From contig JBATLL010000124.1 in assembly GCA_049289295.1 (NCBI GenBank), forward strand, positions 144,303-208,302: a stretch of DNA of 64,000 nucleotides, written 5' to 3'. The translations under genes and the position numbers were made by a program. Below, piece by piece: positions 45,099 to 54,021 of this stretch. The notes under the pieces were generated by a model. The model did not search any database and was not told where the DNA came from. It was given only the letters and a program-made list of their open reading frames with translations. Source of the DNA: BOKV01 sp049289295 (GTDB lineage Bacteria > Pseudomonadota > Alphaproteobacteria > Rhizobiales > Rhizobiaceae). The first letter of the stretch is position 1; each line of letters opens with the position of its first letter.

Positions 45099-45118
45099 GT
45101 ATACTGTATTCAGTATCC
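45099..45118. promoter_or_regulatory. GntR-type operator, site 3 (amidotransferase/glutamate-synthase-like operon)
   Basis: GTATACTGTATTCAGTATCC, the inverse orientation of site 2 with nearly identical half-sites, 27 bp upstream of the class II amidotransferase start. A further GTATAC half-site lies at 45137-45142. Confidence 0.7.
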
Positions 45119-45195
45119 ATCGTGGACGCAAGCGTTGTATACGAAAAAACAGTGCTAATGGGATGCGAATTCGCTATATAGCACGCGACCGAGTC

Positions 45196-45211
45196 TACAT
45201 CCTGAATACGG
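45196..45211. promoter_or_regulatory. Partial GntR-type operator, site 4 (autoregulation)
   Basis: TACATCCTGAATACGG shares ATCCTGAATAC with site 2 and lies just upstream of the GntR start codon, between its -10 region and ribosome-binding site. Only the left and centre of the palindrome are kept, so it may be a weak autoregulatory site. Confidence 0.45.
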
Positions 45212-45220
45212 AGGCCCGAA

Positions 45221-45886
45221 ATGGCCCTGAAGACAATCAAGTTCGAACGCCAGCGCCTGGCTGATATCGTCTATGACCAGCTTCTGGAAGCCATTCGTAC
45301 CGGATCGATCACCGAAGATCAGCATCTGGTGCAGGAGAAACTTGCCGAACAGATGCGCATCAGCCGCACCCCCGTGCGTGAAGCCCTTCTCCGGCTGGAG
45401 CAGGAGGGCATTCTGGCCGTGTCTCCGCGCGGCGGCTTTTCGCTCTACAAGATGTCGAGGAAGGAAGTGCGCGAACTTTACCAGGCGCGCGCCGCCATCG
45501 AGGGCCAGGCAGCACGAATCCTGGCAACCTACGTGACACCGGAAATGGTCAAAACCCTGCGTGAGACCGTGCGGAAGGAGGAAGACATCGCCTCGTCATC
45601 GGTTGATGCCTACTTCAAGGCAAACCGCGCCATTCACCGCAAGATCGTTGAACTGGCCGGCAACCGCTACCTGATCGACATGTTCGACAACATCTGGAAT
45701 CGGGCCGTTTCCTACAATCTGTTTGCCGCAATTGCCAATGTCGATCTGCGTGAATCCCTTGGTGATCACATGCGTATTGTTGACGCCATAGAAAGTGGAA
45801 ATCCGACCCTTGCATTGGAGGCGGTTGTCGACCATATAACCCACGGTTTCGACCTGCAGATAAGGGGTCTCGAAACCACAAGTTGA
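45221..45886 (+). CDS. GntR-family regulator (FCD/FadR subfamily)
   Basis: 221 residues: winged helix at about residues 10-80 (ERQRLADIVYDQLLEAIRTG, RISRTPVREALLRLEQEGIL) and an all-helical FCD ligand domain at about 85-210 (with FHRKIVELAGNRYL-like AIHRKIVELAGN). The gene sits divergent from the split glutamate-synthase operon, and palindromes matching FCD-type operators occur upstream of five transcription units in this window. It is therefore the best candidate for the regulator of the BMC, importers and glutamate-synthase-like operons (inference). Confidence 0.92.
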   Translation: MALKTIKFERQRLADIVYDQLLEAIRTGSITEDQHLVQEKLAEQMRISRTPVREALLRLEQEGILAVSPRGGFSLYKMSRKEVRELYQARAAIEGQAARILATYVTPEMVKTLRETVRKEEDIASSSVDAYFKANRAIHRKIVELAGNRYLIDMFDNIWNRAVSYNLFAAIANVDLRESLGDHMRIVDAIESGNPTLALEAVVDHITHGFDLQIRGLETTS

Positions 45887-45998
45887 CGAGCCGGCCGGGT
45901 GGCAGTCCCGGTATCCGATTTTCAAAAAAAAGCCGCAACGCACTACCCCGGAGGTTCGCCCGAGGCATTACGTGTGCGCCAGGGTTACGGGAGTTGCC

Positions 45999-46796
45999 AT
46001 GAAAATTGCAATCCTGCTGACCGACGTTGACGATTCGGAGTTCAGCCGTTCCTTCCCCAACGACGCGGAGAAATTCCGCCGTCTGCTCCAGCAATCAAGG
46101 CCTGACTGGCATTTCGTTACCTATCCGGTGAAGGACAATATCTTCCCCGCGCAGGTCGACGCCTATGACGGCTACCTGATCACGGGCAGCCCCGCTTCCG
46201 TCCATGACGACCTGCCATGGATCGCGCGTCTGTTCGATCTGATCCGCGAGGCCCATGCCCTCAGGCTGCCGATGGTCGGAGCCTGCTTTGGCCATCAGGC
46301 GATTGCAACTGCCCTTGGCGGTCGTGTCGCGCGCAACGACAAGGGTTGGGGGCTCGGCGCAACCACGACGACCTTCACCCATCACGCGCACTGGATGCGC
46401 CAGGCGCATGAATCGATTCGTCTTTACTGCGCCCACAATGAGCAGGTCGTGGAATTGCCAACGGGTGCCGTCGTCATCGGCCATGATCCGATTGCGCCGG
46501 TTTCAGCCTTCATTCTGGGCGACCATATCCTTGCAACGCAGCACCATCCGGAAATGACGCCCGACTATGTAGCCGGACTTCTCGACTACATGGCGCCTGA
46601 TCTCGAGCCTGGAGTTCTGGAAGCAGCCCGCCGGGCCATTGCCGGTGGCGCGCAAGGGCACATGTTTGCCGGCTGGATCGTGGATTTCTACGAGGCAGCG
46701 TCGGCTTCACGCCAGGGCACGCGTGTTGTCGAACACGACAATCACGCGGCGAGCAATGATGCCATCGCGGGCAAGGGACGTCTCAGGGCAGCCTGA
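45999..46796 (+). CDS. Class I glutamine amidotransferase-like hydrolase
   Basis: 265 residues from the ATG at 45999 after GGGAG. The triad is present: Cys96 in GACFGHQ, His183 and Glu185 in QHHPE. The fold is that of stand-alone GATase1 proteins including gamma-glutamyl hydrolases. It is the second such protein in the locus (the other is at 41318-42010) and differs clearly from it, so distinct substrates are likely. It follows gntR in the same direction and converges with the amidase gene, overlapping it by 14 bp. Confidence 0.85.
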   Translation: MKIAILLTDVDDSEFSRSFPNDAEKFRRLLQQSRPDWHFVTYPVKDNIFPAQVDAYDGYLITGSPASVHDDLPWIARLFDLIREAHALRLPMVGACFGHQAIATALGGRVARNDKGWGLGATTTTFTHHAHWMRQAHESIRLYCAHNEQVVELPTGAVVIGHDPIAPVSAFILGDHILATQHHPEMTPDYVAGLLDYMAPDLEPGVLEAARRAIAGGAQGHMFAGWIVDFYEAASASRQGTRVVEHDNHAASNDAIAGKGRLRAA

Positions 46797-48201
46797 GCGT
46801 TTCGATCGGCCTGCCGATTTCGCGTTCGAGGCTTTCAGCCACATCGAGGCAGAAATCATCATCATGCTGAGGCCCGACCAGTTGCACACCGGTCGGGCTT
46901 CTTCCATTTTCACCGTCTGCAACATGGGTCGGCACCGCGACCGACGGCAATCCCAACATGTTGACGACGAAAAGGTAGCGCTGGGCCTTCAGCATTTCGG
47001 GTATTCGGTCCGGGTGCAGGAAGTCGAGATCGTTGATGAATGGCAGGCTGCCCGAAGTCGGCATCACAACCAGGTCATGGCGGTCGAAGAATTGGCTCCA
47101 GCTTGCCATCAGCCGCAACCGCTCCGTCATTGCCACCAGAAACCCTTCAAGGTCGGTCGTGCCAAAAAACGCCTTGTAGCCTTCAAACGCGCGATTGACC
47201 TCCGCTGAACCGATAGTCGCCATGTCCGCGCCGTTCAGAATCTCCGTCTCCGTGTTGAGCAACAGCCCCCAGGCCTCGGCGGCCTTCGTCATTTCGGGCG
47301 GCGTGCATTCCTCGACCAGATGACCGGCTGAACGCAGGCCGGCGCAGGCGATTTCCATAGCCCTGTTCACCTCCCTATGGTCCTCCTCACCAAACGCGTG
47401 AACCACATAGCCGATGCGTAGCTTTCTGCTGGAACGCTCCCTGCCGCTACTGGCAGCATTCGACCATAATCCGTCGCGTGAATCGCGCGAGCGCATGCTT
47501 GAAAGCGCCAACCGCAGATCCGCGACCGAGCGTGCAATGGGTCCTTGAACCGACATCTGTTGCGTCATCGGGGCACGCGCCTTCTTTCCTGACGGATTGA
47601 AGGAGGCAATCGTGCCAAGGCTGGGGCGGATAGAGGTGACACCACAGCAATAGGCTGGATAGCGAAGCGAACCGCCAAGATCGTTGCCATGGGCAATCAC
47701 ACCGATGCCTGCCGCGATCGTAGCCGAAGCGCCTCCGCTTGATCCGCCGGGCGTAAGCGCCTTGTTCCACGGATTGTGCGTCACGCCGTGAAGCGGGTTG
47801 GAGGTGAACCAGCGAAGCGAGAATTCCGGCGTGTTGGTTCGCCCGATGAACACCGCTCCGTCGCGGCGCATGTTGGCAACCACCGGGCTGTCCTCGCTTG
47901 CCACATTGTTGCGCATCGCAGGCAAGCCATTGGAATTGACCGTTCCCTTCTGATCGATGTTGCACTTGATCGTCACGGGAAGGCCGTGCAGCACGCCTTG
48001 GGGCTGGCCCTTGCGGTCGAGTTCATCCGCCTGAGCAAGCGCAGTTTCGCCCAGCAATTCAGTCAGCGCGTTCAGTTCACCGTTGAGGGCGTCTGCCCTG
48101 TCGAGATGGGCCTTCGTCACCTCGCGGACACTGACATCGCGCTTGCTGATCTTCTGCGCGGTTTCAATGGCCGTCCAGCGACAGATTTCTAGTTGCGACA
48201 A
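46783..48201 (-). CDS. Amidase signature (AS) family amidase
   Basis: 472 residues with the complete Ser-cisSer-Lys catalytic set: Lys79 in VTIKCNID, Ser154 in GGSSGGASA and Ser178 in GNDLGGSLR. Cleaves C-N bonds of carboxamides. It is the last gene of the minus-strand run that begins at the second importer near 56.7 kb, after the LuxR-type regulator, so it is likely co-transcribed with the dimethylformamidase-like genes and could process another amide imported by the same system (inference). Confidence 0.9.
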   Translation of the reverse strand: MSQLEICRWTAIETAQKISKRDVSVREVTKAHLDRADALNGELNALTELLGETALAQADELDRKGQPQGVLHGLPVTIKCNIDQKGTVNSNGLPAMRNNVASEDSPVVANMRRDGAVFIGRTNTPEFSLRWFTSNPLHGVTHNPWNKALTPGGSSGGASATIAAGIGVIAHGNDLGGSLRYPAYCCGVTSIRPSLGTIASFNPSGKKARAPMTQQMSVQGPIARSVADLRLALSSMRSRDSRDGLWSNAASSGRERSSRKLRIGYVVHAFGEEDHREVNRAMEIACAGLRSAGHLVEECTPPEMTKAAEAWGLLLNTETEILNGADMATIGSAEVNRAFEGYKAFFGTTDLEGFLVAMTERLRLMASWSQFFDRHDLVVMPTSGSLPFINDLDFLHPDRIPEMLKAQRYLFVVNMLGLPSVAVPTHVADGENGRSPTGVQLVGPQHDDDFCLDVAESLEREIGRPIETLRLP

Positions 48202-48251
48202 TGGTCTTTCCCCCGACAGGCTGGCATTTCTTGAAACTGGTCGTGCAATTG

Positions 48252-49259
48252 TTAAACGCTGCGCTTGCCGATGAACAGGGCTGCAAGTTCCGCCCTGCTG
48301 CTGACGCCGGTTTTTTCATAGATGGACTGTGTCTGGTTCCTGACTGTATTGGGCGCAACACCGAGCAGGCGCGCCACATCCTTGTGGCTTTGCCCATTGG
48401 CAAGAAGCCTGCCGACTTCGCGTTCGCGCTCGGTCAGGAAATCGACCGGCGTCCATCGCCTGATGGTAAGACGACGCAGCCCCATGTTCTGATAGCCCGG
48501 CGCTTTTTCGCACGTCACCACAAGGCCGCTTTCCGGCAGGTAATGCCTGCCCGGTAGGGCAATCAGCGCCCGCAGCCGCTCTGGCAGCATGTCGCCCCGC
48601 CATTCATGGAAGAAATCACCGAGCTGTTCGCGCAGGTTTCCCAGCCCGAGAATTCCGATCCCGTTCTCGTTGACGAGGATCGAGATTGCACCGTCTTCCC
48701 GCGCCGTGTCCTGTGACAGCGAGGACAGCTTCATCGCATGGCCCAGTTGCTCGATTGCGCATTGCAGGTACTCCTGCTCCTGAAGATCGAACCCGCGTGA
48801 GCGCTTTCCCAACCTGTAACTGGAAAGATAGAAGGAAGCCCGCCGCCCTTCGCGATGGTTCATGACAGTGGCGATCTTGTCGAGACCATACCGGTCGGCG
48901 AGCGTAGTCATGCCATCATTCTGCTTGCCCGAGCGACGGTCATAGGTGGCAATTGCACCGGGATCGTTCAGAAGCCGTGCAGCCAACAGGTCCTGGTCAG
49001 CCATTGAAGTCCAGAACTGGTAATAGTCCGGCGGCAGGTTCAGACTGGCATTGGCATGGATCGTCACGCCGCTCTGGCCGATCTGCGCCCAGCCATACCA
49101 GGCGCATTCAAAACCGATCGTCTTCGCCAGCTCCGCGACGGTCCAGCTGGCCAGGCCCTGGGCGTCGGTCTCGTGCGCCATGGCGTTGATCTCGCAGACC
49201 AGCCTTGAGAACGCCCTTACCCCAAACACGTTTCCCATAGCCTGTGATAACCCGTTCAC
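48252..49259 (-). CDS. LuxR-type transcriptional regulator
   Basis: 335 residues. The last about 65 residues are a LuxR/FixJ helix-turn-helix (LTEREREVGRLLANGQSHKDVARLLGVAPNTV region) and the N-terminal part is a ligand-sensing region of unknown specificity, not a receiver domain. It overlaps the dimethylformamidase large-subunit gene by 4 bp. LuxR-family regulators are found beside dimethylformamidase genes in DMF-degrading Paracoccus, to my knowledge. Probably a local regulator of the amidase/importer operon (inference). Confidence 0.88.
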   Translation of the reverse strand: MNGLSQAMGNVFGVRAFSRLVCEINAMAHETDAQGLASWTVAELAKTIGFECAWYGWAQIGQSGVTIHANASLNLPPDYYQFWTSMADQDLLAARLLNDPGAIATYDRRSGKQNDGMTTLADRYGLDKIATVMNHREGRRASFYLSSYRLGKRSRGFDLQEQEYLQCAIEQLGHAMKLSSLSQDTAREDGAISILVNENGIGILGLGNLREQLGDFFHEWRGDMLPERLRALIALPGRHYLPESGLVVTCEKAPGYQNMGLRRLTIRRWTPVDFLTEREREVGRLLANGQSHKDVARLLGVAPNTVRNQTQSIYEKTGVSSRAELAALFIGKRSV

Positions 49260-51565
49260 CGCCAGAGTTTCTCGTCTCCCGAATATGCTGTCCCCGGCAA
49301 TTGCCCATCGCCGATGAATGCATCGAGCACGTTGCGCATGACGCGCGCAACACTATTCTCACCACCATGGCAAGGCAAGGCTTGCGACCAGGCGATGGAA
49401 CCGGCGGCAAAAACCGCGCCATTGTTGGGCGTCGTGAAATAGATCATGTCGCCGCGCACCTGCGGGTCCTGCGTGCCACCACGACCAGGAAACGCATAGG
49501 TCACCTCTTCTGAGACGAGCGGATAATTGTCGGAATGCCCCCACGAGGATGCCAGCAGCATCGTATGCGGCGGCGTGCCGAGACCCAGTTCGTAGCGGTC
49601 AAGTTCAACGCCAGCAGCCCCACCTGCCGCAAGGCCGAAGTCGCCAATCTTTTCCTTTTCGTCCAGACCCTTGAAAATCCAGGCGACACGTTTGTGGTAG
49701 CTGTCGGGCATGCGCTCGAATGGCTGGCTTTCGTCCATGCCCTCGGCGGAGAAACCCAGACCAACGATCTTCTGCGGCGCGCGTCCACGTGAACGCCAAA
49801 GGCCGGAGCGCTCGCCAGTGCAGGCCAGATACCCTTCACCGGGCTCCGCCTGCCAGGCGCGTGAACCAGTGTCCAGCTTGCGCACCTCGATGCAGTGCGG
49901 CTCCCCATCGCGCAGTCCGGTAACCCAGTAATAGCCGTTGCCGCCAATGTAGAGGATGCGACCGCCGCCAGCCAGATACTGCTCGCTGGCATCCATCATT
50001 TCCTCGGAATAATATTCCGGATGCGTGCCGTTCAGCACTGTCTTGTAGGGTTCGAGCAGCGCCTTTCCCTCTGCGTGGAGATCGTGATCGGTAATCACGT
50101 CATAGGCATAGCCGGCATGTTCCAGCCACCATATCAGCGACAGGTCGGCAGGCAGCGCCCACGGAAAATTCATTGCTGGCATGCGGTAGCGCGGTCGCAG
50201 TGAAATGATCGGCCGCCGCCAGGAGGAATAGCAGCAGCCCGCCCCGTCCGTATGGTGGTCATAGGTGGATAGCCCGAACTCCTCCAGTTTCTTGTATTCC
50301 AGATCCTCCGGCACGATCACCGGCGTGTGCGCCGTGATCGCCTGGGCGATCGGCGCTTCATATGCCAGATGCTCATTGGCGTAAGCGAGATAGGTGAATG
50401 TCGGCAGCAGCACTGCAATCTTTGCCATTGGCTTGGCGGGGCGCACGATGAAGACAATATGATCGCTCACCGACTCCGTGCTCAGACGCAGCCCATAGAC
50501 ACCGCTCTTGAGATCAGTCGGCACGTCCCACGACAAGGTGGTTTCCCAGTGTGAATCCGTCAGCGCATCATCATGATAATGCACCCCGCCATACTCGCTT
50601 GGTGCCAGCCTGAAACTGTCAGCGCCGCGCCAGTTGAAACCGGTCATGCAACGCACTGGCCGATTGATGCCGTCGAGGTGGAGAGCGTGCGGGCCGATAT
50701 CCTCTATGACATCGCCAATGCCCTTGTCGCTATAGCCTTGCGTCGGATCCCAATAGGCCAGCAGACCATCGCGTGAAGCGATTTCCCCCTTTGAAAGCTG
50801 CTCGACTTCGCCCTTCTTCAATTGCCGGCCATAGATGCCTGCGCGGTCGATCTTGCCGTTGAACAGGAGTGTCGAGTGGGGGCCGCGACTTGGGTTTGAC
50901 TCGCTCGCAGCGGCCAGCATGAAGCGGACATGTCTTGCGGTACGCGCAGGAGCAGTGCGAAGCGTTTCCTTGAGCCAGCTGTCCAGTTCGAAGGGAACGA
51001 CTGTCGAATAACGCGAGTTCCATGCGTTCACGCAATTGATCACCCGCAGCCATGCCTTTCCCGTTTTGCGGGAATAGCCAGCAGCCACGAAATACCAGCA
51101 GCGCGCCAGCACGGCAGTCTCCGCAACGATCTGGTCGATTGCCTTGCCATCACCAGTCCAGAAGGAAAAATGCCCGTCGGGGTCAAGGCCCAGGCCATAG
51201 CCCTTCTTTTCGTCCTCGCACCATTGCCCCATGATTTGCTGGCGCTCTGCTTTCAGCAATGTTGGATAGACATGGGCGAAAATGACGAAGTCATCCGGCG
51301 CATCGAGCCGTCGCTCGCTGTCTCGGGCAACAGCGAAGGAACCGATCTGTGTGAACTGGCGCTTTACTGCAAGACTGGCCGGTACGGATGTCTCCAGTTC
51401 TTCCTCGACAAAACCCGGACCAATCGGATTTTCGTCGCCATGTAGAATGCGCACGATCTTTGCCGACACCGTGCTTCGGCCTTCCACCGAGACCTTGAAG
51501 TCCACCTTCTCGCCCGCCTTCACGCAGAGCGGGTCGGTGTAGCCGAAAATCCTGGTGCTGGTCAT
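49256..51565 (-). CDS. N,N-dimethylformamidase-like large (beta) subunit
   Basis: 769 residues, close to the about 760 of known DMFase large subunits. It has a LamG-like beta-sandwich N-terminal region (LLAYWDPTQGYSDKG) and a C-terminal domain with the family blocks YAYDVITDHDLHAEG, LYIGGNGYYWVTG and ASSWGHSDNYPLV. The known enzyme uses a mononuclear iron with Tyr/Tyr/Glu ligands to hydrolyse N,N-dimethylformamide to dimethylamine and formate; several conserved Tyr and Glu are here but I cannot map ligands without alignment. It starts 2 bp after the small-subunit stop. Its actual substrate may be another N-substituted amide. Confidence 0.88.
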   Translation of the reverse strand: MTSTRIFGYTDPLCVKAGEKVDFKVSVEGRSTVSAKIVRILHGDENPIGPGFVEEELETSVPASLAVKRQFTQIGSFAVARDSERRLDAPDDFVIFAHVYPTLLKAERQQIMGQWCEDEKKGYGLGLDPDGHFSFWTGDGKAIDQIVAETAVLARCWYFVAAGYSRKTGKAWLRVINCVNAWNSRYSTVVPFELDSWLKETLRTAPARTARHVRFMLAAASESNPSRGPHSTLLFNGKIDRAGIYGRQLKKGEVEQLSKGEIASRDGLLAYWDPTQGYSDKGIGDVIEDIGPHALHLDGINRPVRCMTGFNWRGADSFRLAPSEYGGVHYHDDALTDSHWETTLSWDVPTDLKSGVYGLRLSTESVSDHIVFIVRPAKPMAKIAVLLPTFTYLAYANEHLAYEAPIAQAITAHTPVIVPEDLEYKKLEEFGLSTYDHHTDGAGCCYSSWRRPIISLRPRYRMPAMNFPWALPADLSLIWWLEHAGYAYDVITDHDLHAEGKALLEPYKTVLNGTHPEYYSEEMMDASEQYLAGGGRILYIGGNGYYWVTGLRDGEPHCIEVRKLDTGSRAWQAEPGEGYLACTGERSGLWRSRGRAPQKIVGLGFSAEGMDESQPFERMPDSYHKRVAWIFKGLDEKEKIGDFGLAAGGAAGVELDRYELGLGTPPHTMLLASSWGHSDNYPLVSEEVTYAFPGRGGTQDPQVRGDMIYFTTPNNGAVFAAGSIAWSQALPCHGGENSVARVMRNVLDAFIGDGQLPGTAYSGDEKLWR

Positions 51566-51567
51566 GC

Positions 51568-51933
51568 TCAGCTCTCCATCAGGTCGTTGACGCGCAGCAG
51601 GAACACCGCGTGATAGGCTTCATCGACGGTTTCGTAGACCCGGTCGTCCACGATCCGTGGCGGCGTGCCACGTTCGCCCGACAGGGCCACGATCTTGTAG
51701 TGATTGAAATTCGTCGGCTGGCGCATGATGGCGTACTTGTCCGACATTTCCCCGCGGCGGAAATAATTGAGAACGCGGCTCAGCGCATCGGAATGCCTGC
51801 CGAGCGGTTTGCGGCGATGCTCCTCGATCAGTTCGGGCGTGATGTTGAGCTTGAGTTCATCGCGCAGCCGCTTGTTGAACCGTCGGTAATAGATGGCCTG
51901 CTTGTCGGCCGTTTCGCTGGCTTCCTCTGGCAT
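51568..51933 (-). CDS. N,N-dimethylformamidase-like small (alpha) subunit, internal initiation
   Basis: 121 residues from the internal ATG at 51933, close to the size of known DMFase small subunits (about 130). The strong ribosome-binding site and 2-bp spacing to the large-subunit gene reproduce the small-large gene order of characterised dimethylformamidases. This product shares its frame with the permease-fusion frame described above, so both forms may exist. Confidence 0.65.
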   Translation of the reverse strand: MPEEASETADKQAIYYRRFNKRLRDELKLNITPELIEEHRRKPLGRHSDALSRVLNYFRRGEMSDKYAIMRQPTNFNHYKIVALSGERGTPPRIVDDRVYETVDEAYHAVFLLRVNDLMES

Positions 51934-53094
51934 GACCTCTCCTCCTTTCTCCGTACGTCGGGCACGGGCCTCTGATTTCTTCCTATTGCGGAAATTGCGG
52001 AACTGCTCGCGCGCACCCGCCAGACCATTATTGGTGAAGAGCGTGACGAGCATCATGATGACAGCGATCAGCAGGATGCGCGCTGGTCCCAGTTCCAGCA
52101 GACCCTTGTCGATCAGAATGACAATCGCCGTGCCCAGCACCGCGCCTTCTGCCTTGCCGATGCCCCCGATGACGATCATCGCGAAGAGCAGAAGTAGTTG
52201 ATCAAGCGAGAAAACAGCCGGCGAAATGGAGCTGTAATACATGGCGTAGAAGGAGCCGATGACGCCAAGCCCGGCCGACGAAACCATGAAGACCTGCAGG
52301 CGCGCGAACCGGTAGTCGATACCGATTGCCTCCGCATAGGCTTCCTCGTCGCGCGCCGTCTGCAACAACAGACCGAGGCGTTCCGAATTGATCAGGCGAA
52401 ACAGCAGCAAGGCGCCAAGCAGAAGGATGAACGACGCGCCGAAACCCAGCAACAACCCTTCGCGCTGCAGAAACCAGCCTGGGGGAATGAACGAGGCAAC
52501 GCCGTTGATCGATCCGTTCGATGGCGCAAGCGGCTTCAACTGCTGGATGAAGACGCGGCAGATCTCCGCAATCCCAAGCGTGAGCAGCGCGTAGTAAAGC
52601 CCGTCCAGCCGCGTCGATGGCAATGCGAGAAAACCGCCGACAACCAGACCGCTGATGCCGCCGATCAGCAGCATGAACGGCCAGGGAACGCCGAGATAGA
52701 CATTGGCTGCAGCCGCGCAATAGCCTGCGACCCCGACAACAGCCATCGTGGCGAGCGAAAAGATGCCCGCTGTGCCGATGATCAGCGTCCACAGCACATT
52801 GATCGCGGCATACATGCAGAAGATGGCAGCGACCGACAGGCCGGAATTGCTGAGGAACGGCGCAACCAGCACGAGGGAGACGAGCGCGATTGTCCACCAT
52901 AGCGGTTTCTTGTCTGCGAGCCGCTTTTCCACCTGAAGCGTTTTGGGATTATGGCGCGAGCGCCACTTGAGCCAATGGCGCCGGGTGAAGGGAACGCGCA
53001 GCTTCGTCACCGGATCGCGCCCGGTTGGATGCAACATCAGTTCGCGGTGGCGGTTGCCGACCTTGTAGAGCCTGGTTTCCTGCTGCTCACTCAT
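51568..53094 (-). CDS. LivM-like ABC permease fused in frame to a dimethylformamidase-like small subunit
   Basis: One uninterrupted 508-codon frame. Residues about 65-370 are a LivM-type permease (GTAGIFSLATMAVVGVAGYC, ALPSTRLDGLYYALLTLGIAEICR), preceded by a basic cytoplasmic tail. Residues 388-508 match dimethylformamidase small subunits (PELIEEHRRKPLGRHSD, RVLNYFRR, AYHAVFLLRVNDL). No stop separates the two, but residue 388 is a Met with AGGAGG seven bases upstream, so the small subunit is probably also made separately. Fusion, recent loss of a stop codon, or dual translation are all possible. It overlaps the LivH-like gene by 4 bp. Confidence 0.85.
   Translation of the reverse strand: MSEQQETRLYKVGNRHRELMLHPTGRDPVTKLRVPFTRRHWLKWRSRHNPKTLQVEKRLADKKPLWWTIALVSLVLVAPFLSNSGLSVAAIFCMYAAINVLWTLIIGTAGIFSLATMAVVGVAGYCAAAANVYLGVPWPFMLLIGGISGLVVGGFLALPSTRLDGLYYALLTLGIAEICRVFIQQLKPLAPSNGSINGVASFIPPGWFLQREGLLLGFGASFILLLGALLLFRLINSERLGLLLQTARDEEAYAEAIGIDYRFARLQVFMVSSAGLGVIGSFYAMYYSSISPAVFSLDQLLLLFAMIVIGGIGKAEGAVLGTAIVILIDKGLLELGPARILLIAVIMMLVTLFTNNGLAGAREQFRNFRNRKKSEARARRTEKGGEVMPEEASETADKQAIYYRRFNKRLRDELKLNITPELIEEHRRKPLGRHSDALSRVLNYFRRGEMSDKYAIMRQPTNFNHYKIVALSGERGTPPRIVDDRVYETVDEAYHAVFLLRVNDLMES
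51941..51946 (-). promoter_or_regulatory. Internal Shine-Dalgarno for the DMFase-like small subunit
   Basis: AGGAGG on the minus strand, seven bases before the ATG at 51933, inside the LivM-like frame. It is a perfect anti-Shine-Dalgarno complement with ideal spacing, better than most start sites in this window, which argues that the small subunit is translated on its own. Confidence 0.75.
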
Positions 53095-54017
53095 TCGCGG
53101 GTCTCGTCGAGCAAGCCGCCGATACCGCGTGGACGCAGGACCAGGAAGGCAATGATGAAAAGGAACTGGCTGAACAGGACGTAGCGTTGACCAAGGAAGG
53201 AAGTTGCCCCCACGATCGCCTCCAGAAAGCCGATGAGAACCGCGCCCGCAAGCGCACCGGGAATTGAACCAAGTCCACCGAGCAAGGCTATTGTCAGCCC
53301 CTTTATGAGCGGTGTCGCACCGGCGGTCGGGCTGACAAAGATCGTCTGGGAAAGCAGGATCGCTGCAAGGCCCGCAAGCGCGCCGGTCATCATGATCACC
53401 GGCAGTGCAGTCCAGCGAACCGAAATCCCGCTCAACTCCGCGCCTTCCGGATTCTGCATCATGGCGCGGATCTCAAGCCCCTTGCGCGACAGGCGCAGCC
53501 AGGCAAGCACAAGCAGCATCAGGATCGCTGTGGAAACAATGGTGCCAAGCTGGTCATAGCGCATCGACACGCCAAGCATCTCGACCTTTCCAGTCCCGAA
53601 GATTTTTGGCAGGCCGCGCTGGTTGGGACCAAAGAACTGCAGAAGCAGCTGAACGGTCGCCAGGTTGATCGCCAGGGTCATGATCAGGCTGCGGACGGCG
53701 AAATTCGCCTTGTCGTGGATTGGCAGATAGGCAAGCATGTAGATGAGCGCGCCAAACAGGGCACCGGCGACCATGCCGGTTGCAATCATCGCTGCTGCCA
53801 TGGAAACCGATGCAAGTAGGCTTTTTCCAAACGCCGCCGCGATGAGCGGTTTCACGATTAGCGATACCTGCCATGCCGCATAGCCGGAGACGGCAAAGGT
53901 TGCGCCATGCGCCATGTTGATCATCCCCACGGACGACCAGAGGATCGAGATTCCGATCGCCATCAGCCCGTAGATGGCGGCAAGGTTCAATCCGTGTACC
54001 ACAGTTATCATGGACAT
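53091..54017 (-). CDS. ABC transporter permease (LivH-like)
   Basis: 308 residues with LivH-type features (LAAIYGLMAIGISILWSSVGMINMAHGATFAVSGYAAWQ, EGAELSGI loop, GGLGSIPGALAGAVLIG) and about eight membrane helices. Start could be the first or third Met. It overlaps the LivM-like gene by 4 bp and follows the LivF-like gene by 4 bp. Second permease of the importer linked to the dimethylformamidase-like genes. Confidence 0.92.
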   Translation of the reverse strand: MSMITVVHGLNLAAIYGLMAIGISILWSSVGMINMAHGATFAVSGYAAWQVSLIVKPLIAAAFGKSLLASVSMAAAMIATGMVAGALFGALIYMLAYLPIHDKANFAVRSLIMTLAINLATVQLLLQFFGPNQRGLPKIFGTGKVEMLGVSMRYDQLGTIVSTAILMLLVLAWLRLSRKGLEIRAMMQNPEGAELSGISVRWTALPVIMMTGALAGLAAILLSQTIFVSPTAGATPLIKGLTIALLGGLGSIPGALAGAVLIGFLEAIVGATSFLGQRYVLFSQFLFIIAFLVLRPRGIGGLLDETRE

Positions 54018-54021
54018 CGTC

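Noticed and set aside
45073..45240. Upstream extension of the class II amidotransferase
   Set aside because: It would bury the nucleophilic Cys2 and crosses the operator; the ATG at 45072 has a strong ribosome-binding site.
45895..45911. Weak hairpin CCGGG/CCCGG after gntR as a terminator
   Set aside because: Only five pairs and no U-tract directly after it; could be chance in GC-rich sequence.
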